This document shows, one piece after another, positions 1 to 9,903 of a stretch of DNA of 64,000 nt (the stretch's first letter is position 1; each line of letters begins with the position of its first letter). Position numbers and translations under genes: made by a program. Location of the stretch: positions 43,175,501-43,239,500 of the forward strand of contig CP136898.1 of assembly GCA_034359265.1 (NCBI GenBank), read 5' to 3'. A model generated the notes under the pieces. That model was given only the letters and a program-made list of their open reading frames with translations. It ran no database searches and had not been told where the DNA came from. This DNA comes from Canna indica (taxonomy: Eukaryota > Streptophyta > Magnoliopsida > Zingiberales > Cannaceae).

Positions 1-455
1 TGTAGAAGGCTTCCGATCGATGATTGCTCACTCGACTGATCGACCGACCCATCGATCGGGTGATCCATCGACAGGCAGCAACAAATAGAAATCTATTCGT
101 TGCAACGGACTGTTAAGCCTCCTCTCTTCATGGCTTATAAATACAAGCCTTCATAGACTTCCTTACATGTTGTTGAGCCTATTGAGACATCCCTTGAACC
201 ATCTAAGCTTTCATTGAGCCATTCTTTGCTAATACCTAGCCTTGAATCTTCATTTTTGATCTTGCCTTTGAACCCTTAAAGATTCATCTTATCAAGGCAA
301 CAAGAGGAGCTAGGTGATTCTTGTTGGAGCTAAGTATTATTTTTTTGATTATTGCTCCATTTGTTCTTGTATTTTTGTGTTTATTTATTGTTTACTCAAG
401 TGTGTAAACCTAGGGTGCTAGGTTGATTGAGTGTGGTGGTTGCCATGGTCTTAAG
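1..455 (+). mobile_element. Left part of a Sirevirus-type LTR (family B), 5' LTR of the first gag-only element
   Basis: Non-coding LTR sequence whose start lies outside the window. It carries a block rich in TCGACC/CGATCG motifs (about 1-75), a TATA box and a downstream T-rich leader. It stops abruptly at 455, where a solo LTR is inserted, and resumes at 1589. The resumed part matches the minus-strand solo LTR at 29141-30483 in the same order, which shows that 1-455 and 1589-2033 were one LTR. Confidence 0.8.
136..143 (+). promoter_or_regulatory. TATA box of LTR family B
   Basis: TATAAATA lies just downstream of the TCGACC-rich block. Its position matches the TATA boxes of the other S1-type LTRs here (967, 29941, 45017, 53394), so it is the probable retrotransposon promoter. 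Confidence 0.65.
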
Positions 456-1588
456 TGTTGGCCCAAGGGTTGCCCCTCGGCCTCGATATTTTTTTTTATG
501 ATAACAAACATGAAACTAATGTATTTGTGAAGTTTTGTGTTCAGGTTGTGGCTACCATACGTGCGCAAAGTTCGCTTGGACAAAAACAAAAAATCGGCAA
601 AAATGGCTTTGAAAATGAGCTTGTAGATAATCTAGTGGTAGGATTAGAATCTATGTAATATGACTCTAGGAATCAATCCCAAGCCAATTTGTAATGATAT
701 CAAAGTCATAACTTTATAACGAAAAGCCAAAAATGAAGCACACAAGAAACAAATCTCAAATTCCAGCCATCAGCTCAGATTCGGTCGATTTAGCAGAAAG
801 GAGCAGCTCAGTATTCGGTCGACCGGTTGGTCGACCACCCGAAGTCAGAAAAGAACAGAGGGCTTTCGGTTAATCAAGCGGTCAATCGATGATCGACTGG
901 CCAGCGACCGAACGGTGTCCAACGGGCAGAAAAACACCTGTTGGAGTGTACTACCAAGTGAGGGGTTATAAATACCCCTCACCAACCTTCATTAACTCTT
1001 CTTAACTACTCTCATAATCTTCCTAAGTGTGATTTAAGCCTTCACAAGTTTATTTGCTCGCACTTGCATCTCCGAACGATGATTTCTCTCAAGCGCTCAT
1101 CTTCCCTCGATTCTGGCTTTGATTCGACCTCACCGTCTTGTGGAGTTTGAGGCGTTGAAGGCTTGGAAAGGATCTTTGTTGTGGTATATTCTTTAGCTCA
1201 TTTTATTATAATTTTACTTCATTGTTTGAACTTGATTTTTTATTGTCAGCTTGTTAGGTGTGCTAGGTTAAAAACCTTAGGGTTTCCTTCTTAGAATTGT
1301 GTTTTGCCTAGGTGAATAGGTTTGAGGCATTCTCAAAGGGTTGAGAAGCGAGTCCTCAGTTGTATTCAAATGGAAACACAAAGTCTATAAAGGATTTGGT
1401 TAGAAAACCAAGGTAGTGGAGTGGGCGGTTGGTCGAACTACTATAATTACTCGTCAAGCTTCATAATCTAGTAAGACGTTTGTTTGGTTGCATTCAAAAT
1501 CAAATCTAAACGAAAATGAATTTAACATAGTTTTAACACAACACTATTCAACCCCCCCCCCCCTTCTAGTGTGGATATTTGATCAACA
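456..1588 (+). mobile_element. Solo LTR of a Sirevirus-type Copia element (1133 bp)
   Basis: It starts TGTTGGCCCAAGGG, ends GATCAACA, and is flanked by a perfect 5-bp target duplication TTAAG (451-455 and 1589-1593). No internal region follows, so this is a solo LTR left by recombination between two LTRs. Inside are TCGACC-type palindromes (780-905), a TATA box at 967, a leader similar to the other S1 LTRs, and a 12-C homopolymer at 1552-1563 just before the terminal ACTAT..CTAGTGTGG motif. The ORF at 455-658 is incidental. Confidence 0.9.
967..974 (+). promoter_or_regulatory. TATA box of the solo LTR
   Basis: TATAAATA follows the palindromic TCGACC cluster by about 60 bp, the same layout as in the S1 LTRs at 45 and 53 kb. 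Confidence 0.65.
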
Positions 1589-2033
1589 TTAAGGCTTAAA
1601 TCCACCAGTGTAAACTTAGTTTGCTAGAGTTAGTGATTATTGTCCTTTAGAGTTTGAGGTGGAAGAGTTCTCTCGGTAAGAAGGCAGAGACTTTCGAATG
1701 TGAAAGTGTCTTAGATTGAGAGCGGAGAGTCTTCGAATAAAATATCCTCATTGTAAGAAAACATTCATAATCTAGTAAAGTTAAGTTTGGAAATCCTAAG
1801 CGGGAGTGCTTAGGTAGTGGAGTAGACATTGGGACCCAACTACTATAAATCTTTCTTGTTCGCATTGCTTATATTGTGTTTTGATTACTTGTGTTATTTA
1901 CTCACTTTCATATTCATCTAGTTGAATTGAGCACTTGCCTAAGTAATCAAGTAAAGGATTAAAACCGAATTTAGGCTAAAGTTTAGCGAACACACTATTC
2001 ACCCCTCTCTAGTGTAGGCTATTTCGACCAACA
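1589..2033 (+). mobile_element. Right part of LTR family B
   Basis: Continuation of 1-455 after the solo LTR. It ends in the conserved ACACTATTCACCCCTCTC..CTAGTGTAGG region and GACCAACA at 2033. The primer-binding site follows immediately, so this is the 3' end of a 5' LTR. Confidence 0.85.
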
Positions 2034-2035
2034 TT

Positions 2036-2047
2036 TGGTATTAAAGC
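2036..2047 (+). other. Primer-binding site (initiator tRNA-Met type)
   Basis: TGGTATTAAAGC starts 2 bp after the LTR end. It differs at two positions from the usual plant TGGTATCAGAGC, complementary to the 3' end of initiator tRNA-Met. Its position, directly between an LTR and gag, supports the call. Confidence 0.85.
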
Positions 2048-2100
2048 GGGCCGTAAATCGAGATTTCACCATCTCCTCTACATCTAGTCTCGATCCGAGA

Positions 2101-3413
2101 ATGTCACTAGAGTTGGTAGCATCTATACCTCTTAGGTTCGATGAGTCTAACTTTGGTCTTTGAAAGAATAGAATGTACACAATCCTAAATACACAAGGTT
2201 TAGATGTGTTTAACATGGTAAATGTTCGATATATTGAACCTAAGAAAAACATGAATGCTTGGACCCGAGAACAGATTGATATGTTCGAATTAAATGCTAA
2301 ATCTATGAATTGAATATTTTGTTATTTGGAAAATGATATTTTTGAAAAGGTCATGCATTGCACTTCTGCATTCGATATTTGGGCTTGTTTAAACATGATA
2401 TATGATTATGCAAAAACCGAGGAGCTTATCATTTTAAATGAGGGAGTTGATGATAATTATCATACCCCTAGTTCTCATGAGGTTTTTGAAGCCCATAGTG
2501 TCTCTAGTCAAAGGAGTACCAAAAGCTAGAAGAGAAAGGTGATTTGCCACCTATGCAAAGAAAAAGGGCATGTGAAGAAGAATTGCCCTACCATGAAGAA
2601 CAAGGCAAAGAAGATGTCAAATGCTTCCACATCCTCATCCCACTCAAGTGAAGCATCCTCTTGCCATGACCGTGAAACTATTTCAAAAGATTGACTCATG
2701 AATGCTAATTATGAGGTACACTCTTCTCCTTCTAGTCATGTTAATAACAATGATTGTATTAACTCATCTAGTTCTCATGATATGCTTTAAGATGAATTAA
2801 TGGATGAGTGTAAAAGCATGTATGCCTTGCTTGTTAAAAAGGATAAAGAAAATAAGATATTAAAGAAAGAAAACTTGACTCTTAGTTCTCATTAAAATGA
2901 TGTAAAATTAGAAAATGAGAAATTAAAAATTACTTCCTCTAATCCATGCCATGATGCTTTGAGCATTGAAATTAAGATTTGAGAACTAAAAATGAAATTT
3001 TAAAGAATGAAAATAGCATGTTGAAAACTCAATGGCATTCAATTCATAAATCAATAAACGATTTGAAAAATAAGGTTGTATTCCTAAATAGGAGAGTTAA
3101 TGATTTATCTAGTAATTCATCTGTTAAGAACCCTAAAAATACAAATGCTTCATTTAAGAATGCTAACACTCATCATCATCCCCATGTTAAGTATTCTTCC
3201 CTTAAACCTTATGTCTAAAACAAAAAGTTTCATGGAAAATATTTTTGTTGTGGTATCTATGGTCACTCAATCCATGATTGTGCATTCAAGAGAAATCCAA
3301 GTGTTGCTAGAACACTTTGGATTCCTAGACCAACTAACCCCGAAGGACCCAAAGCCATTTGGGTACCAAAGGTCTCATGCTCTTTTGTAGGGGGAGCTAC
3401 CACACAAGGGTAA
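2101..3413 (+). pseudogene. Copia gag pseudogene of a gag-only Sirevirus-like element
   Basis: Gag would form the particle that packages the element RNA. The start is taken at the first ATG after the primer site (2101). The N-terminal domain (FDESNFGL, then HCTSAFDIWACLNMIYDYAKTE) matches the fragment at 9904. A CX2CX4HX4C knuckle (CHLCKEKGHVKKNC) sits near 2545. A Lys/Asn-rich coiled-coil stretch follows (about 2800-3110), then a second knuckle-like CCGIYGHSIHDC motif near 3250 and a basic IWVPK tail ending GGATTQG and a stop at 3411. In-frame stops include a TGG-to-TGA change near 2161, a TGA near 2308 and TAG at 2527; a frameshift lies near 2970. No protease, integrase or RT follows. The homologous S1 gag on the minus strand near 51.1 kb leads into a protease, whereas this one ends. 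Confidence 0.85.
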
Positions 3414-3745
3414 AGGAAATTGAAGAATTGAAGTTGACCATGAACTTGAATGAAAAATTCATCCTTGGTTGCAAGTTCAAGTCATCATGATGCCTAAGAT
3501 ATGAAAAAATGGTATCTTAAGTAATTCTGTATCATCTCCTTACTTTGCTTTGTTTCATTCAAGTTGGAGTATATGATACTTGTTTAATTCAAGTAGATTT
3601 TATCCGCTCTTGATATGGTTTTATCAAATAATTTTTTATTTTTGGTTTCCTGATCTCTTCAGAGTCATTTGTAGTTTATAACGGGCTCATGAGACCTTGC
3701 AGTTCTAAATCGTAGGCTAATTGTGGTCTTTTCGTTTTCAACCAA
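3414..3745 (+). other. Non-coding internal region following gag
   Basis: AT-rich sequence without a supported ORF. It is colinear with 5728-6065, including a shared GGGCTCATG.GACCTTGC.GTTCTAAAT block, so it belongs to the gag-only element and is not random flank. It is broken at about 3745 by an LTR fragment. Confidence 0.7.
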
Positions 3746-3748
3746 TAG

Positions 3749-3965
3749 GATGGGATGTTGAAACATTCTGAAATATCCCAGATGGGATGTTGTAACATTC
3801 CGGAACATCTTGAAATATCCCAGATGGGATGTTGTAATATTCCAAAATAGCCCGAATGGGATGTTGTAAACATTTTGGAACATTTCGAAACATCTTGGAA
3901 CATCCCGAATGGATATCCCGGATGGACATCCCTGAATAACCCGGAACATCCCGGATGAACATTCG
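3749..3965 (+). repeat. Imperfect minisatellite upstream of the LTR TATA box
   Basis: About five imperfect units of 32-54 bp, each starting GATGGGATGTTG (or AATGGGATGTTG) and containing AACATTCCGGAACATC/CATCCCGGATG-type palindromic pieces. It occupies the place taken by TCGACC palindromes in the related LTRs. Confidence 0.75.
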
Positions 3966-4062
3966 AGAAAACTTTCCAAAATTCCCAAAATGCCCCCAAC
4001 GGCTCTATTTTGGGTTTCTACCTATTGAGCTTGTTGGAACCGAGCTCCTACTTTGGGATCTC

Positions 4063-4070
4063 TATATAAG
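4063..4070 (+). promoter_or_regulatory. TATA box of the LTR fragment
   Basis: TATATAAG about 100 bp after the minisatellite and ahead of the leader, matching the layout of related LTRs. Confidence 0.55.
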
Positions 4071-4755
4071 CTCCCAAACTTGCCTTCCTTCAGCCCTAAC
4101 TTTATATTGAGCAAATCCTTAAGTTTTTGAGCCTTCAAAGAGTAATCTAAAGCCCTAGTTCTCACTTCTACACTCTCAAGTGGTGGTCTCCACTCTTCAA
4201 CCCTCTCAAGACAAAACTCTCCATCTTCTACAAGTGTTGGAAGTTTGGAAGGCCAGAGAAAGGAGCACAACAAGTTTGTTTTACATTTATTGCTCCTTTA
4301 TTGTGTTTTCATCTAGTTGTGTTGATTTGATAAGCTAGCTTGCAAGGTGTGCTTGTGAAACACCTTGGTGTGATTTTAGAGATTTGTTTTGCTCGAGAAT
4401 AGGTGTTGAGGTTTTCTCAAAGGGTTGGGAACTAAATCCTCAATGTATTTTTACGAAAACATTTCATCTATAAAGTGTTGAGGTTAGAAATCCTCTGTGA
4501 GGAGCCATGCCAAGGTAGTGGAGTAGGCGGGTTGGCCGAACCACTATATATTGTTTTTGTTTGCATTGATTCTTACTTGCTTAGTTACCTGCTTATTTAC
4601 CTGCTTATTGTGCTTAGCTTATCATCCATATCATTCACGCTCAAAGAACTCGAGTTGTTGTATTAAGTTGCTTAAAATCGAAAAGACTAAAATTGCAGCT
4701 AGAGTTTGATCACACACTATTCAACCTCTCTTCTAGTATGGGTATTTGAACGACA

Positions 4756-5094
4756 CATTTATCATTTCATGATATCATGTATGACTTAGTCTCTTATTCG
4801 ATGTTTGTTTTTCATCCCTTGAGTTGAGACTTTCGCGATTTTAAAAAATCTTTTAGAATTTCAACTTTGATTTTTGATTGACTTTTCTTGGCCTTTTTGA
4901 TTGATGTCAAAAGGGGGAGAAAAAAATAGGTCAAAGGGAAAGAAAATATAGGAAAACCATGCATATAGATATGGGGAGTTTAGTTTTCATAGATATGCAT
5001 ATTGAAAGAGAGAGAAATCCCATAATTGATTTCCTTTATACGTATATGAAAATATTTTCTTAAGGTTGTTTGTCATCATCAAAAAGGGGTAGAT
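4756..5094 (+). other. 3' internal region and polypurine tract of the first gag-only element
   Basis: Matches 8325-8984 of the second copy except for the MITE there. It has an upstream purine run (about 4908-4920, CAAAAGGGGGAGA) and the polypurine tract proper at 5081-5093 (AAAAAGGGGTAGA) immediately before the LTR start TGTTGG at 5095. Confidence 0.8.
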
Positions 5095-5580
5095 TGTTGG
5101 CCTAAGCTCTTCAACCTCAGTCTTAATCTCGGTTTTGATGATAACAAACATGGAACTAATGTTTGCACCACGTCAGTTAGTGCACAACGTCCCTGATTGA
5201 AAAAATCGAAGAAATTGGAGAAATTGGCAAGGACGCTCGTCGACGCTCAGGATTCTTCAGAAAGATAGAGTTTAAGTTTAGGGTATCTAGAATATGTTGT
5301 AAATCCTCATTATGATGCAAAGGAACGCCACAGCTGAAATCCGTATCCCAAAACATGAAAATTCGGAAAACTAGAAAATGACCCTAAAATTCACTAAGCC
5401 TAGGGAGCTCCTTGGAGGGCTCTATGAATCCAAATGGGGTTAATCCTTATATAATATTTATATTTTAAATAAATGTTATATAAGACTTAGTGAGACTAGA
5501 CCATGGTAAAACTGCCCTTATAGTAATTTATGTCGAAATGTCAAATGGTCGGTCGAAATGTCAAATGTTGAAACTGCCAT
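5095..5580 (+). mobile_element. Truncated 3' LTR of the first gag-only element
   Basis: Begins TGTTGGCCTAAG right after the polypurine tract and is colinear with 8985-9330 (AATCTCGG..TTTTGATGA, CGACGCTC, CCTAGGGAGCTCC). It breaks off near 5580 directly into the gag end of a second element, so the remaining LTR and the second element's 5' part are lost. Confidence 0.8.
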
Positions 5581-5727
5581 GTTGTTTATGATTGTGCATT
5601 CAAGAAAAATCCAAGTATAGTTAGGACACTTTGGATTCCTAGACCATCTAATCCCCAAGAAACCAAAGCTATTTGGGTACCAAAAATCTCATGCTCTTTT
5701 ATAGGAGGAGCTACCACACAAGGATGA
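5581..5727 (+). pseudogene. Gag C-terminal fragment of the second gag-only element
   Basis: About 45 codons (frame from 5584) encode the last half of the second knuckle (VYDCAFKKNPS) and the basic IWVPK segment, ending GGATTQG at a TGA (5725-5727). This is the same C-terminus as the copy ending at 3413. The sequence then enters the same non-coding region, so the gag-to-non-coding junction is shared by the two copies. Confidence 0.8.
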
Positions 5728-8397
5728 ATGAGAAATGAAGTATTGAAGTTGATCTTGAATTCAAATGAAAAATCTTCATGAGGTTGCGACTTCAAGTCAT
5801 CTCGATGCCTTAGTAAAGTTGCCATCAAAAGTACTTTGGTATCATTCCTATCACTGTATTGTTTATATTAAAGTTAGAATTTTTGATACATGAATGATTT
5901 TGGTTGATTTCCTCACTCTTGATATATTCCTTTCAAAAACACTTTCGATTTTTGATTTTTGGTCTCTTCGGAGACCTATGTAGCCTATAATGGGCTCATG
6001 CGACCTTGCGGTTCTAAATTGTTGGGTCATTGTGGCCTTTCGATTTTCAATCAATATGAAGGGCTAGATATCATGTTTTCATTTATATTTCACTTGTGAT
6101 CTCTTTAAATTCGTTTTGATATCACTCGATTTCATTTTGAAATGAATTTGAAATTATTTAGCAAAGTAGACTTTGATATCAATAATTGATCCCTCTCTTT
6201 GCTACTTAGTTTGATAACTTTCTAGTAGTTATATTTTCATTATCCTACTAATGAATATTGCTTATAAGTTATAATAAAATGGAAGACTTTAGAAATTGGA
6301 AAGAAAAAGACAAGTTTGGCAAAATTTCCAAGAATGAGGTATGATTTTAGTTTTATAAAAATCTTAGTTTAATACTCAATATTCATGCTTTAATAATGTC
6401 TCTATACTCGTGATTGAATTTGCATGATAACTTCTTGAAATCTCATGAGTATGATGAATTTTAGTACTTGATGGAATGAAACTTGCTCTAAGCTTAAATT
6501 CATATTAGAGACCTCATTTTGAGTTAATAGTTGGCAAACATGTTTAGAAACATATATCACATGATTCTAGGTATTTAAACTTGAAAATTCATGTGTAGAT
6601 GAACAATGTGATAACTAGATCACTGTAGGAGACTTAAACATGGAAAAATTTGACCCAAGTCAACAAATCGAGTTGGACACTTCATTTTAAGTCCAAACTT
6701 CATAAACATATTTAGGAATAGGCACTTAGAATGAAAAATTCTTATGGATATGGATAAAATGACATATAGGGGATTTCATGATTACCTTTTTTGAACCAAG
6801 TTGACCCAAGTCAACAAATTAACTTAGAGGTCTCATTTTTAATCCATATTTAAGGAATGTGTTTAGATTTACTCATGATAGGTGTCGATAGGTTTAAATT
6901 TGAAAAATCTTGAGTAAATGATAAGATTGACACTTAGCAAGTTACATGATAACTAGCTTAGTTTTGAATAAAACCATGCTAGGTTGATATATTGACTTAA
7001 GGACATAATTTTCATCTCAAATTTGACATACACTCTTTACATGACCATATGTGGTGTCATAAAAGTTTGAATGAAAACTGTATATAGTTGCAAAAATAAC
7101 TTATATTTACGAAAATATTATTGAAAATTTTAGCATTTTCAGTTATTTTGTAGAAAAATATAGAAAAATCATTTTTAACTAATTCTTGAAACTACATCTT
7201 CATTGATAAATCTAGTTTCTTCAATAAAAATTTCAAAAATTTTCATTAATAATCTGATTTATAGTTGAATTTCAAAGTTAGATTTCAAAAATACAAAGTA
7301 TCATCTTCTTGAAATATCAATCTTTCCGATACTTTGATTTTTCATCGAAAACATTAATGAAACTTTGTGTTTACTATTTTGATTTCATTTCTAATATCGT
7401 TCTCACTATTGTTTGAGTAAAATCATTTCTATAACTTGAGCGATATCATGAAAAATTAGTTTTTGGTTGAAATTGAGATAGGATGAAAAATGAACTTAGA
7501 GAATTCATTTTGAGCTCAAACTTGACACACACATCTTAAATGATCATTCAGTGATGTCTGGAAAGTTTGAATCAAAATTGACAACTTTTGAAAAAATACC
7601 TGCTATTTATGAAAATGCCCCTGAACTTTTTAGAATTTTATGAATTTATAAAAAATTGAATTTTGACTGAATCTTGAACCTGTAGATTCCTTGAAAAATC
7701 TAGTATGTCCAGTTAAAGTTTCAAAAAATTTCGTCAAGAATATAGTCTTATAAGGATTTAAAAGTTTAATTTTTGTAAACTTGAAGTGTACTTTGACCTA
7801 AGTCAATAAAGTGACTTAGAAACCTCTTTTTAATCTCAAACTTGATTGATATACTTAGGTTCACTCATGTTAGATGTCCATGTGTCAAAGATAGAGAAAA
7901 TATGAGTAGATAGCAAAATTTGATACTTAGCATTTTCATGTTATCATGCCTACTTGAATGAAATCGTGCTAAGTTCATATTTTGATCAAATGACATTAGT
8001 TTCAGTTCAAACTTGATATACATATTTTACATGCTCATATCTTGGCTTTTTGAAAGTTTGAATAAAATATGGAAATGTCATGGAAGATTCTCTTATTTAC
8101 GAAAATGCCACTAAAGTATCACTCTTCTCAAGTTGCTCATTTTTTCGATACTTTAAATTTTCATTAGATTTTCAAATGAGACTAGAAGTATGATATTTCA
8201 AATTCACTTATAGTATCGTTCTGCTCATTTGATGAGAAAACTCATTTCTAAAGTAATTTTTGATTATTTGACCGATACTTGAAAATTTCGATACTTATGT
8301 TGTTACTACATGATTCTTGGTTTTGGATTTCATTTATCATTTCACGATATCATGTATGATTTAGTCTCTTATGTGATGTTTGATTTTCATTCGTTGA
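5728..8397 (+). other. Long non-coding internal region of the gag-only element
   Basis: AT-rich; no ORF supports a protein. It contains a strong C(UUCG)G hairpin at 5961-5976 and, from about 6480 to 8110, degenerate repeats sharing ACTTAGA.ACCTCATTTT, CTCAAACTTGA.ATAC and GAAAGTTTGAAT blocks. Its first 340 bp are shared with 3414-3745 and its last 70 bp with 4756 on. No pol homology is visible. Confidence 0.65.
6480..8110 (+). repeat. Degenerate tandem-like repeat array
   Basis: The anchor block (cttagaga.ctcatttt plus aatctcaaacttga) recurs near 6507, 6684, 6824, 6996, 7497, 7813 and 7985. It is often preceded by GACC.AAGTCAA.AAA and followed by GAAAGTTTGAAT and ATTTACGAAAAT. Spacing is irregular (about 140-500 bp), so it is an eroded array. 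Confidence 0.55.
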
Positions 8398-8712
8398 CAC
8401 TACTATAATTTGGTCTTTTAGCGGTGATTGTTATGACGTCTACTAGCAATTGTAAATATTGCAAAATCTTTTACTAGCAATTAATGAATTATCACTAGAT
8501 CTATTGTCGTCAAAGGCTTTAGAAGCAATATATACAATTGTTGATAAAGATAAAAATAATCACCACTAAATGTATACATATATATTGAAATCTATAACTT
8601 TTTTGTAAAGTTTTTAATAATAGTTGCTAAATGATGTATCTGTATGTTATTTAGCAGCAATTATCTTATTGCTACAAATTAATCGCCACTAAACAAATAA
8701 TCTCTTGTAGTG
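8398..8712. mobile_element. Non-autonomous CACTA (En/Spm-type) MITE, 315 bp
   Basis: It starts CACTACTATAATTTGG and ends CTCTTGTAGTG. The inverted termini match at about 22 of 32 positions, including CACTAC and TTTAG.GG.GATT. It is flanked by a 3-bp duplication TGA (8395-8397 and 8713-8715), the size CACTA elements make. The related copy at about 4815 has the uninterrupted TTGAGTTGAG target. Subterminal TAGCAAT/ATTGCTA repeats are present and no ORF. Transposition would need a CACTA transposase from elsewhere. Confidence 0.9.
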
Positions 8713-8715
8713 TGA

Positions 8716-8984
8716 GTTGAGACTTTTGCGGTTTTGAAAAGCCTTTTAGAGTTTCAACTTTGACTTTTGACTAACTTTTCTTGCCTTTTTTGAGTGATAT
8801 TAAAAGGGGGGGAAAATATAGGAAAAATGAAAGAAAATATAGGAAAACTATGCATATAGATAGGGGGAGTCTATTTTCATAGATATGCATGTTGACATGG
8901 GGAGAAATCCAATTATTGATATCCTTTGTGCTTTAATGAATATATTTTCTTATGGATGTTTGTCATCATCAAAAGGGGGGAGAT
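8716..8984 (+). other. 3' internal region and polypurine tract of the second gag-only element
   Basis: Continues the sequence interrupted by the MITE. It has an upstream purine run (about 8802-8816) and the polypurine tract CAAAAGGGGGGAGA (8970-8983) directly before TGTTGG at 8985. Confidence 0.8.
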
Positions 8985-9836
8985 TGTTGGCCTAAGGTTT
9001 TCAACCTTGGTCTTAATCTCGGTTTTGATGAAAACAAATATGGAACTAATGATTTCATGGAGAATTACTTTCAGGTTCCAAGTCGGTTAGCGCAATGAAG
9101 TCTTCGATCGAAAAAATCGAAGAAATTAGAGAAATCAGCGACGATGCTCGTCGACGCTCGGGATTCTTCAAAAAGTTAAAGTTTAGGTTTAGGGTATCTA
9201 GCATGTATTGTAAATCATCATGATGATGCAAAGAACCCAAAATATCAAACCCAAACCACAAAACATGAAAACCCGGAAAATTAAAAAATGGCCCTACAAT
9301 TCACTAAGCCTAGGGAGCTCCTTGGAGGGCTATATGACCTAGACATTTTCTTGGCACCAAAAGTCTCAGTAATTGTTCTTTAGGTAAAAACTAGATAATG
9401 AGATTGTTGGCCTAAGGTTTAAATCATTTATTAGGATTAGTTGAGTTATCCCTTAGGTTGAGGTGAGAGAATGATCTCGATAGAATGGCGAGATACTTCC
9501 GGGTGTGGAAGTGCCTTCAATTTGAGAGCGGAGACTTTCCGATGTAAAGTCCTCTTTGTATGGGAAACGATATAATCTTGTAAAGCTAGTTTGGAAATCC
9601 TAAATAATTTGGTGCTTAGGTAGTGGCGTAGGCATTGGGGCCGAACCTGTATAAATAATTGTATTAGCATTGTTTACCTTGCATTTCTTATTGCTTATCA
9701 TTTATATCTTGCTTCCGCTTACTACTCAATTTGTGAATTGCCTCAGTAATCAAGTAAATGATTAAAATCAGAATTACGCAAAAAGATTTAGATAACATAC
9801 TATTCACCCCCCTCTAGTGTGGCTATTTCACCAACA
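8985..9836 (+). mobile_element. Sirevirus-type LTR shared by two internal regions
   Basis: Starts TGTTGGCCTAAGG after a polypurine tract and ends CACCAACA before a primer site, so it is at once the 3' LTR of the element to its left and the 5' LTR of the gag fragment to its right. At 9403 a second TGTTGGCCTAAGGTTT occurs; the U3 (no TCGACC block or TATA seen) has been deleted between the two starts. Length 852 bp, shorter than the 1133-1423 bp of related LTRs. Confidence 0.8.
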
Positions 9837-9838
9837 TT

Positions 9839-9850
9839 TGGTATCAAAGC
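9839..9850 (+). other. Primer-binding site (initiator tRNA-Met type)
   Basis: TGGTATCAAAGC two bases after the LTR end; one mismatch to the usual TGGTATCAGAGC. Confidence 0.9.
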
Positions 9851-9903
9851 GGGTCGTAGCTTGAGTTTTTACCATCTCTCCTACACTTTGTTTCAATTCG
9901 GAA

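Larger units (their letters stand above)
3746..4755 (+). mobile_element. LTR fragment (S1-like) inserted in or replacing internal sequence
   Basis: It contains an imperfect repeat block (3749-3965), TATATAAG at 4063, the S1 leader (TGCTTGTGAAACACCTTGG, then CAAGGTAGTGGAGTAGGCGG) and the terminal CACACTATTCAACC..CTAGTATGGG ending CGACA at 4755. No TG start is recognised, so the left end is truncated. The next bases (4756 on) match 8325 on, so about 2.3 kb of internal sequence present in the second copy is missing here. Confidence 0.7.

Noticed and set aside
3665..3999. Three overlapping minus-strand ORFs of 74-107 codons with repeated Ser/Ile/Gly-rich products
   Set aside because: Generated by the GATGGGATGTTG minisatellite; all three frames open because of the repeat, no start context or homologue.
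5976..6040. tRNA-like or SINE promoter (TAGCCTATAATGGG and GCGGTTCTAAATT as A and B boxes)
   Set aside because: Box B has a mismatch or insertion, box spacing is only about 28 bp, and no cloverleaf or 3' tail is present.
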